A stretch of DNA of 64,000 nt from Bacteroidota bacterium (lineage in GTDB: Bacteria > Bacteroidota > Bacteroidia > Chitinophagales > Chitinophagaceae), in contig JAKPSI010000018.1 of assembly GCA_029555415.1 (NCBI GenBank), forward strand, positions 62,001-126,000, read 5' to 3'. The position numbers and the translations under genes are program-made. The notes under the pieces are model-generated. The model was given only the letters and a program-made list of their open reading frames with translations, had not been told where the DNA came from and searched no databases. Numbering within the stretch: the first letter of the stretch is position 1; every line of letters starts with the position of its first letter. Below, one piece after another: positions 58,071 through 64,000 of this stretch.

Positions 58071-58634
58071 ATGAAAAAAACGATCGTACTGCTTTTTGTG
58101 CTGACATTTGTCATTACAGCCTCAGCACAGAACAGCCTGCCTCCCACCGATAAGTCCCCGATGGACATGAGCTATTACCCGGGCAATTATCCGGTGCTCA
58201 AGATCCAGGACAAGGTCACTGAACCGCTCGCGGCCCGAGTGGTGTACAGCAGACCCGCGAAAGCAGGCCGGACCATTTTTGGCGGACTGGTGGAATATGG
58301 AAAGATCTGGCGCATGGGTGCCAATGAAGCGACCGAAATTGAATTCTTCCGTCACGTGAAGATCGGCGGCAAAAAGATCTCAAAAGGACGCTACACTTTA
58401 TATGCACTCGTGAACGAGAATACCTGGACCCTGATCCTGAACCGTGAAACAGATACCTGGGGCGCATTCAAGTACGATGTGAAAAAAGATGTGGTCCGTG
58501 TGGAAGTGCCGGTACAGAAAGCTGATATCGCTATCGAATCCCTGTCGATGGGACTTGAAAAGGCAACAGCCGGTATCCATCTCATCATTGGCTGGGACCA
58601 GGTAAAAGTGTCACTGCCCATTCTCTTTTATTAA
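58071..58634 (+). CDS. DUF2911 protein, secreted
   Basis: A 187-residue exported protein of the DUF2911 family. The signal peptide is MKKTIVLLFVLTFVITASA. The domain shows KSPMDMSYYPGNYPVLKIQ, ARVVYSRPAKAGRTIFGGLVEYGKIWRMGANEATEIEFF, KGRYTLYALVNENTWTLILNRETDTWGAF and HLIIGWDQVKVSLPI. The function is unknown; a beta-sandwich is likely. It lies 9 bp before a paralogue with a lipoprotein signal. Confidence 0.88.
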   Translation: MKKTIVLLFVLTFVITASAQNSLPPTDKSPMDMSYYPGNYPVLKIQDKVTEPLAARVVYSRPAKAGRTIFGGLVEYGKIWRMGANEATEIEFFRHVKIGGKKISKGRYTLYALVNENTWTLILNRETDTWGAFKYDVKKDVVRVEVPVQKADIAIESLSMGLEKATAGIHLIIGWDQVKVSLPILFY

Positions 58635-58643
58635 CTTTACGCT

Positions 58644-59282
58644 ATGCTGAAAATTCAACGCTATTGCCTGCCGCTCCTGTTCCTGCTTGCCGCCTGCGGA
58701 CAACCTGAAGCCAATACGCCCACCGGAAATAAACCTGAACCTAAAGACACGAACACTTCAAAGCTGGTTGTTAAACCAGTCAGCGGTTTTCCTGATGTGG
58801 ATGTTTCTCCGATGGACATGGCGTATTTCCCGGTCGATTATCCCAAATTGAAAATGGGCAAAACGATCAGCACGCCGCCGCTCGCCCGTGTCATCTATAG
58901 TCGCCCGCATCTGCAGGGCAGGCATTTGTTCCATGAACTTGAAAAGTATGGCAAACCCTGGCGTTTAGGCGCTAATGAAGCGACCGAACTGGAACTTTTC
59001 AGTGACGCCACCCTTCAGGGTAAAACGATAAAAGCAGGCCGCTATGTGATGTACTGTATTCCGCAGCCTGATAAATGGACGATGATCCTCAACGGCAATA
59101 TCGACAGCTGGGGACTGGTACCCGATCCGACAAAGGACCTTTACAAATTCGACATCCCGGTGCTGACCAACGCCCAATACACCGAATACTTCACCATGTT
59201 TTTTGAAAAAGCGGACGCCGGTGCTGAACTGGTCGTTGCCTGGGATAATGTAGAGGTAAAGATCCCTTTCAGTTTTAAATGA
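58644..59282 (+). CDS. DUF2911 lipoprotein
   Basis: A 212-residue DUF2911 paralogue of the preceding gene, with a lipoprotein signal (FLLAACGQPE, Cys19). A Pro/Asn/Thr-rich linker (about 20-45) precedes the domain: SPMDMAYFPVDYPKLKM, ARVIYSRPHLQGRHLFHELEKYGKPWRLGANEATELELF, AGRYVMYCIPQPDKWTMILNGNIDSWG and ELVVAWDNVEVKIPF. It is probably on the outer or inner membrane surface, forming a soluble/anchored pair with its neighbour. Confidence 0.88.
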   Translation: MLKIQRYCLPLLFLLAACGQPEANTPTGNKPEPKDTNTSKLVVKPVSGFPDVDVSPMDMAYFPVDYPKLKMGKTISTPPLARVIYSRPHLQGRHLFHELEKYGKPWRLGANEATELELFSDATLQGKTIKAGRYVMYCIPQPDKWTMILNGNIDSWGLVPDPTKDLYKFDIPVLTNAQYTEYFTMFFEKADAGAELVVAWDNVEVKIPFSFK

Positions 59283-59323
59283 TCCGATTCGCCGCTTCCC
59301 GCGAATAATCGGATATTTACAAC

Positions 59324-61174
59324 ATGTGTGGCATTGCAGGTATCATACAGTCTTCACCGGGAGCTTACGTACAGGATGACGTAAGAAAAATGAATGCCAG
59401 CCTGGCGCACCGCGGGCCGGATGGTGAAGGATACTGGCAGAATGATGATGCCTCCGCGTTGCTGGGCCACAGGAGGCTCGCTATCATCGATCTTACAGAA
59501 CAGGCAGCACAACCTTTTCACTATCTCGGCCGCTATTCCGTTGTACACAACGGAGAGATCTATAATTACATTGAACTCAAAGCGGAGCTCACTGCTTGCG
59601 GTTATTCATTCCGCACCCATTCAGATACCGAAGTCCTTGTCGCCGCATACGATCACTGGAAAGAAGCATGCACCGCGCATTTTGATGGCATGTTCGCATT
59701 CGCGATCTGGGATGAAAAGGAGAAACAGTTATTCGCGGCACGTGACCGCTTCGGTGAAAAACCCTTTTTCTATCATTATAAGGATGATGTCCTGCTTTTC
59801 GCATCTGAAATGAAAGCTTTATGGGCAGCGGGTGTACCGCGTGTCCCGAACCGCAATATGCTGTTCAATTTCCTCACCATTGGATATACCGGCAACCCGG
59901 AAGCACCTGATGAGACTTTTTTTGAGGACATCCACAAACTTCCGCCCGCTTCCTTTTTAGTATGCAGTATTAAAGACAACATTATTGAAACCGGTAAATA
60001 CTGGGAACTGGATCCGGAAAAAACGAATAAGAAAATAAAGGACGCCGATGCCATCGATCAGTTCAGGCATTTGCTATCCGTATCCGTGCAGCGCCGCATG
60101 CGTTCCGATGTCACACTCGGCACTTCCCTGAGTGGTGGTATCGACAGCTCTGCCATTGCGGCGATGTGCAGGGGTTTCAGCGAAGGTGGCGGGTTACATA
60201 AATCCTTCACCGCGGTATTTCCGGGTTTTGAAAAAGATGAATCCGGATACGCGGACATTGCAGCGAAACACCTGCAACTGGAGCCTTTTACCGTGTCAGC
60301 CAATGCCGCTGAACTGGCCCGCGACTGGTTAAAAATGTCCGCCTGTCAGGAAGAACCGATCGGTTCCGCCAGCAGTTTCGCTCAGTACCGTGTCTATGAA
60401 AAAGCGCGCCAGCAGGGCGTTACCGTAATGCTTGACGGGCAGGGCGCCGATGAGATCCTTGCCGGTTACACCCGTTATTATAAATGGTACTGGCAGGAAT
60501 TATTCCGCAAAGGAAAATTGTACGGACATCACGAACTCAGATCCGCCAGAGCACTGGGCGTTACGGAAAAATTCGGGATAAAAAATATGATCGCCTCGTT
60601 CTTCCCTGAATTCGCAACAGTGGCACTGGAAAGGCAATACCTCCTCCGCGCGTTGCAGCAGGAAGATCTTTCGAAATTCTTCGTTCAGCATTACAGCAGC
60701 GAAGCTTATTACACCACACCTGATCATTTCACGCTGAACGGAGTGCTGCATTTCTCAACTTTTATCAACGGCCTGGAAGAATTATTAAGATATGCCGACC
60801 GTAACGCCATGGCACATGGTGTGGAAGTGAGATTACCTTTCCTTTCCCATGAACTCGTGGAATTCATTTTCTTGCTCCCCTCGCATTTCAAGATCCGGGA
60901 TGGCCGTAACAAATGGCTGTTGCGTGAATCGATGCGATCTTTATTACCGGAAAGCATCACGCACCGCACGGATAAAGTAGGTTTTGAACCCCCGCAGCAA
61001 CAATGGATGGAAGATCCGGAGATCCGGGAAATGATCCGCGACGCGCGGAAAAAACTGACAGAAGAAGGCATCCTGAAACCTCAAGCTGCTGAAACGATGC
61101 CCCGTGCCCATGGCGCGCATGACACCGATCCTTACGATTGGCGGTATTTTTCCGCTGCACAACTTTTCAGTTGA
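59324..61174 (+). CDS. asnB: Asparagine synthase (glutamine-hydrolysing)
   Basis: A 616-residue class II amidotransferase. The N-terminal Cys2 (MCGIAGI) is the glutaminase nucleophile, with VVHNGEIYNYIEL and SDTEVLVAAYD in the same domain. The synthetase domain starts near 235, with the ATP pyrophosphatase loop LSGGIDSSAIA (about 268). FLSHELVEFIFLLP and NKWLLRESMRSLLPESI lie in the C-terminal part. It makes asparagine, or aminates a surface-sugar or peptide substrate as some paralogues do. It stands alone after the DUF2911 pair. Confidence 0.92.
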   Translation: MCGIAGIIQSSPGAYVQDDVRKMNASLAHRGPDGEGYWQNDDASALLGHRRLAIIDLTEQAAQPFHYLGRYSVVHNGEIYNYIELKAELTACGYSFRTHSDTEVLVAAYDHWKEACTAHFDGMFAFAIWDEKEKQLFAARDRFGEKPFFYHYKDDVLLFASEMKALWAAGVPRVPNRNMLFNFLTIGYTGNPEAPDETFFEDIHKLPPASFLVCSIKDNIIETGKYWELDPEKTNKKIKDADAIDQFRHLLSVSVQRRMRSDVTLGTSLSGGIDSSAIAAMCRGFSEGGGLHKSFTAVFPGFEKDESGYADIAAKHLQLEPFTVSANAAELARDWLKMSACQEEPIGSASSFAQYRVYEKARQQGVTVMLDGQGADEILAGYTRYYKWYWQELFRKGKLYGHHELRSARALGVTEKFGIKNMIASFFPEFATVALERQYLLRALQQEDLSKFFVQHYSSEAYYTTPDHFTLNGVLHFSTFINGLEELLRYADRNAMAHGVEVRLPFLSHELVEFIFLLPSHFKIRDGRNKWLLRESMRSLLPESITHRTDKVGFEPPQQQWMEDPEIREMIRDARKKLTEEGILKPQAAETMPRAHGAHDTDPYDWRYFSAAQLFS

Positions 61175-61228
61175 ACATAAAATGTCATCTTTGCATTTCA
61201 ACATTGCTCACTGATCAATCAATTTATT

Positions 61229-62368
61229 ATGAAGATCGCTACTAAAATGATCCATGCCGGTTCACATCCTGATCCCTCCACCGGCGCGATCATGACCCCT
61301 ATCTACCAAACATCCACCTATGTGCAGGAAGCCCCCGGCAAGCACAAGGGTTATGAATACGCCCGCAGCCAGAATCCCACGCGTGCCGCGCTGGAAGAGG
61401 CTTTCGCTGTGATCGAGAACGGCAAATATGGGCTGGCCTTTGGCAGTGGTGTGGCCGCTACCGATTCCGTTATGAAACTCCTGGCACCCGGTGATGAAGT
61501 GATCGCGGCCAGTGATATGTACGGCGGCACCTACCGTCTGTTCAGCAAAGTGTGGGAGAAATTCGGGATCCGGTTCCATTATGTGGATATGGGCAACCCC
61601 GCCAACATCACACCGCTGATCAACGCCAACACCAAACTCATCTGGGCGGAAACACCGACGAACCCGCTGATGAATATCGTTGACATCGCTGCGGTATCCG
61701 CTATCGCGAAAGCAAACAAACTGATGTTGTGTGTCGACAATACTTTCGCATCACCCTATTTACAGAATCCGCTTGATCTGGGTGCTGATATCGTTATGCA
61801 CTCCGCTACCAAGTATCTCAGCGGACACAGTGATGTGATCCAGGGATGTCTGGTGATGAATGACCCGGAGCTGCGTGAGAAATTATACTTCATCCAGAAG
61901 AGTTGCGGCGCAGTGCCCGGCCCGATGGATTGCTTCCTGGTACTGCGTGGTATCAAAACACTGCATGTGCGCATGAAACAACATTGTGAGAACGGACGCA
62001 TCATCGCACATTTCCTTCGTAACCACCCTAAAGTGGGCAAAGTGTACTGGCACGGATTCGAGGATCATCCGGGATACGCTGTTGCAAAAAAACAAATGCG
62101 TGATTTCGGCGGCATGCTCAGTTTTACTTTGAAAGACGACAGTGTGGAAAATGCAAGACGCGTTCTGTCGTCCACCCATTTATTCGCATTGGCGGAAAGC
62201 CTGGGAGGTGTGGAATCCCTCATCAATCATCCGGCGAGTATGACGCATGCTTCCATTCCCCGTGAAGAGCGTATCAAGAATGGACTGACGGATTCACTGA
62301 TCCGTTTGAGTGTCGGCATCGAAGACGCGGATGATCTGTGTGAAGACCTGGCAAAGGCCATTGGATGA
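61229..62368 (+). CDS. Cystathionine gamma-synthase / gamma-lyase family PLP enzyme
   Basis: A 379-residue fold-type I PLP enzyme of Cys/Met metabolism. YEYARSQNPTRAALEEAFAVIENGKYGLAFGSGVAA binds the cofactor phosphate. DMYGGTYRLF, ETPTNPLMNIVDI and VDNTFASPYLQNPLDLGADI follow, and the PLP lysine Lys195 is in SATKYLSGHSD. SLGGVESLINHPASMTHASI is the substrate C-terminal block. Synthase and lyase activities cannot be separated by sequence. It overlaps the next gene by 4 bp. Confidence 0.92.
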   Translation: MKIATKMIHAGSHPDPSTGAIMTPIYQTSTYVQEAPGKHKGYEYARSQNPTRAALEEAFAVIENGKYGLAFGSGVAATDSVMKLLAPGDEVIAASDMYGGTYRLFSKVWEKFGIRFHYVDMGNPANITPLINANTKLIWAETPTNPLMNIVDIAAVSAIAKANKLMLCVDNTFASPYLQNPLDLGADIVMHSATKYLSGHSDVIQGCLVMNDPELREKLYFIQKSCGAVPGPMDCFLVLRGIKTLHVRMKQHCENGRIIAHFLRNHPKVGKVYWHGFEDHPGYAVAKKQMRDFGGMLSFTLKDDSVENARRVLSSTHLFALAESLGGVESLINHPASMTHASIPREERIKNGLTDSLIRLSVGIEDADDLCEDLAKAIG

Positions 62369-63150
62369 ACATGAAAGCGAAAGAACTCATCACATTTTTG
62401 AATAGTAAGGCTGATCAGTACAATCAGCCTTCTTTTATTTCCGCAGACCCGGTTTCCATCCCGCGGCTGTTCACATTACAACAGGATATCGAGATCGCGG
62501 GTTTCTTCGCCGCTACATTCGCGTGGGGCAACCGCACCACCATCATCAATAAATCGAAGGAGCTGATGCAGCGGATGGACATGCACCCTTATCAGTTCTG
62601 CCTGCATGCCGGAAAGGATGAATTGAAGTCGCTCAACGATTTCGTCCACCGCACTTTCCTGGCCGATGACCTGTACTATTTCATTGAATTCTTCCGAAAG
62701 CATTATCAACATCACGATTCGCTGGAATCCGCATTCACCAAAGGTTTGCTGCCGGGTGATGTAACGATGGAGAAAGGTCTCACGGCTTTCAAGCGCTATT
62801 TCTTTGAACAGGAACACCTGCGCCGGACGGAGAAACATATCGCTTCGCCTGAACAGAAGAGCACTTGTAAGCGGCTGAACATGTACCTCCGCTGGATGGT
62901 ACGGAATGATAACAAAGGTGTTGATTTCGGGATCTGGAAGCAGATCTCCCCATCCCAATTGATCTGTCCTATAGATCTGCACGTGGCCCGTGTAGCGCGC
63001 CGGCTGGGTATTCTGGACAGAAAGCAGACCGACTGGCAGGCGGCCCTTGAACTCACCGCTTATCTGCGTACTTTAGATGAACAGGATCCCGTGAAATATG
63101 ATTTTGCGTTGTTCGGCAGCGGGGTCATGGAAAAATCAGCATATGCATGA
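62365..63150 (+). CDS. TIGR02757 family protein
   Basis: A 261-residue protein of TIGR02757, a conserved family of unknown function. ADQYNQPSFISADPVSIPRLFTLQQDIEIAGFFAATFAWGNRTTIINKSKELMQRMD is the N-terminal block. LCKRLNMYLRWMVRN-type and QISPSQLICPIDLHVARVARRLGILDRKQTDWQAALELTAYLR are near the C-terminus, resembling helix-hairpin-helix DNA-glycosylase-like folds. A terminator-like hairpin lies inside its first 70 bases (62407-62440). It shares a 4-bp ATGA overlap with the preceding PLP enzyme. Confidence 0.9.
   Translation: MNMKAKELITFLNSKADQYNQPSFISADPVSIPRLFTLQQDIEIAGFFAATFAWGNRTTIINKSKELMQRMDMHPYQFCLHAGKDELKSLNDFVHRTFLADDLYYFIEFFRKHYQHHDSLESAFTKGLLPGDVTMEKGLTAFKRYFFEQEHLRRTEKHIASPEQKSTCKRLNMYLRWMVRNDNKGVDFGIWKQISPSQLICPIDLHVARVARRLGILDRKQTDWQAALELTAYLRTLDEQDPVKYDFALFGSGVMEKSAYA
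62407..62440 (+). terminator. Terminator-like hairpin inside the 5' coding region of the TIGR02757 gene
   Basis: AAGGCTGAT, loop CAGTACA, ATCAGCCTT, then CTTTTATTT. It starts 42 bases after the start codon, in conserved coding sequence. It may end transcripts of the upstream PLP enzyme gene or attenuate the downstream part. Confidence 0.5.
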
Positions 63151-63466
63151 TCCCGAAGCGATACGATCACTGATACAGACCTTTGAGTTGCCCGTTACCA
63201 CAGCATCTGAAACGGCGGAGCAATACCAGTCCATCGTCGACCATATCAATGCATTACTGCAAAAGGATTTCACCCAACTCGTTTCTTTATTATACAGGCT
63301 GGATGTGAGCGAAGCAAAGTTGCGTGCATTATTACAACAGCATCCGGATACCGATGCCGCGATCCTCATCACGGATCTTGTACTGGAACGGCAGGCCCAG
63401 AAAATAAGATCCCGCCGGGAAAACACGCGGCGGGATAATGATATCAGCGAGGATGAGAAGTGGTGA
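63143..63466 (+). CDS. Small helical protein, unknown function
   Basis: A 107-residue protein I cannot assign. EAIRSLIQTFELPVTTASETAEQYQSIVDHINALLQKDFTQLVSLLYRLDVSEAKLRALLQQHPDTDAAILITDLVLERQAQKIRSRREN is predicted helical and highly charged. The ATG at 63143 overlaps the end of the TIGR02757 gene by 8 bp, so the two are translationally coupled. It ends directly against the stop of the convergent fatty acid hydroxylase gene. Confidence 0.72.
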   Translation: MHDPEAIRSLIQTFELPVTTASETAEQYQSIVDHINALLQKDFTQLVSLLYRLDVSEAKLRALLQQHPDTDAAILITDLVLERQAQKIRSRRENTRRDNDISEDEKW

Positions 63467-64000
63467 TCACTTTCCTTTTTCGAACATCAGCTCCTGTACT
63501 TTCTCTTTATCTTCTTTTTCAGATTTCAAGTCGAACATGGTTCCGAATACATGGTCCCAGATGGTCGTGCTCACACCAAAACCATTATGTTCATTCTTGT
63601 AATGGTGCAGGTGATGATTGCGCCACAGTCCTTTCATCCATTTGAACGGAGGATTCCAGGCATGGATCGCGTAGTGCATCGTGCCATACATCAGGTAACC
63701 GATCAGGAAACCGGGGAAGAACATCAGGGCATAAGTCCCGATGATGAGATAGAAAATAGAGAATAATGTAGTGGAAATGATCAGGCTCGGGACCGGCGGC
63801 ATGAATAAACGCTGGCGGTCGCGGGGATAATGGTGGTGATTACCATGCAGGGTGTAAACGAATTTTTTGGAGAAATCACCTTTCGGCTCCCAGTGGAACA
63901 GCCAGCGATGCGCGATGTATTCAAATAATGACCAGAAGAAAGCGCCGCCGATGAATACGCCGATGATCGTCAGGGTTCCGTAGTTGTATTTTGTCGCAGC
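63467..64000 (-). CDS. Fatty acid hydroxylase / sterol desaturase family protein (5' end outside window)
   Basis: The minus-strand reading frame is open from the right edge to 63467, so about 177 residues of the C-terminal part are visible. From the edge it reads FEYIAHRWLFHWEPKGDFSKKFVYTLHGNHHHYPRDRQRLFMPPVPSL, with the His boxes HRWLFH and HGNHHHYPRD. Then comes LMYGTMHYAIH and WRNHHLHHYKNEHNGFGVSTTIWDHVFGT with the last boxes. It is a di-iron membrane hydroxylase, similar to fatty acid 2-hydroxylases, probably acting on sphingolipids or other membrane lipids. The start codon lies beyond base 64000. Confidence 0.88.
   Translation of the reverse strand, partial: AATKYNYGTLTIIGVFIGGAFFWSLFEYIAHRWLFHWEPKGDFSKKFVYTLHGNHHHYPRDRQRLFMPPVPSLIISTTLFSIFYLIIGTYALMFFPGFLIGYLMYGTMHYAIHAWNPPFKWMKGLWRNHHLHHYKNEHNGFGVSTTIWDHVFGTMFDLKSEKEDKEKVQELMFEKGK

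Noticed and set aside
62796-63056. 86-codon minus-strand frame with many Cys and Arg
   Set aside because: It is antisense to the conserved C-terminal block of the TIGR02757 gene.
1-64000. tRNA, rRNA, CRISPR, transposase or prophage genes
   Set aside because: All gaps were read on both strands; no cloverleaf with a CCA end, no rRNA core, no direct-repeat/spacer array and no integrase, transposase or phage structural gene was found.

Overview
The window looks like the chromosome of a Bacteroidota bacterium, most likely Chitinophagaceae or a close relative. The reasons are: two proteins with type IX secretion (T9SS) C-terminal sorting domains, a GldC gliding protein, lineage families such as DUF4290, DUF6089, DUF2911 and TIGR02757, a MurA with the aspartate-type active site, promoters of the TAnnTTTG type, and few recognisable Shine-Dalgarno sites. 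Base composition is close to 50% GC by eye. No rRNA, tRNA, CRISPR array, transposase or phage gene was seen. The assignment is inferred from gene content only.

Layout. 1-7.2 kb: SDR oxidoreductase, YjjG-like nucleotidase, a phospholipid block (CPBP protease, cdsA, outer-membrane protein, psd), dusB, trmO and two small membrane proteins. 7.2-13.6 kb: glutathione peroxidase, a fold-back repeat, aldehyde dehydrogenase, tadA, a Tat-exported Gfo/Idh/MocA oxidoreductase with a DUF1080 hydrolase (probable 3-keto-glycoside chemistry), Mn-type superoxide dismutase and a small lipoprotein. 13.7-14.6 kb: rpmH-rnpA-yidD. 14.8-26.2 kb: a long leftward envelope block: alpha/beta hydrolase, CBS protein, small BamA/TamA-like protein, nadK, DUF6089 protein, uppS, bamA, two OmpH/Skp chaperones and murI. 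26.4-30.6 kb: sterol desaturase-like protein, CvpA, YqeY, gldC and a glycosyltransferase.

30.9-38.3 kb runs rightward: a T9SS secreted protein, a DUF4290 protein with an RGG-like tail, murA, a GNAT acetyltransferase, lspA, an NTF2-like protein, a VOC protein, a HAD hydrolase and adenosine deaminase. 38.4-40.4 kb is a leftward sulfur cluster (sulfide:quinone oxidoreductase, single-Cys DsrC/TusE, DsrE). 40.7-46.4 kb is one giant T9SS multidomain surface protein with an unrecognised N-terminal domain. 46.6-52.2 kb: gmk, CNNM/CorC protein, tatC, rpiB, M28 peptidase, membrane protein. 52.4-54.7 kb: deoxyhypusine-synthase homologue and two paralogous PepSY-like secreted proteins sharing a 22-bp promoter element. 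55.0-63.5 kb runs rightward: SdpR/SdpI pair, alpha/beta hydrolase, AcpH-like protein whose only family-consistent start codon is ATC, two DUF2911 proteins, asnB, a Cys/Met-metabolism PLP enzyme, a TIGR02757 protein and a small protein. A fatty-acid hydroxylase runs off the right edge.

The most unusual non-coding feature is a set of short degenerate 'word' repeats that fill many intergenic gaps, often as inverted pairs around a terminator or next to a start codon, together with a 253-bp fold-back element. Genic points worth following are the DsrE/DsrC/SQR cluster, the giant surface protein, the co-regulated PepSY pair, the ATC start, and a terminator-like hairpin inside the 5' coding region of the TIGR02757 gene.
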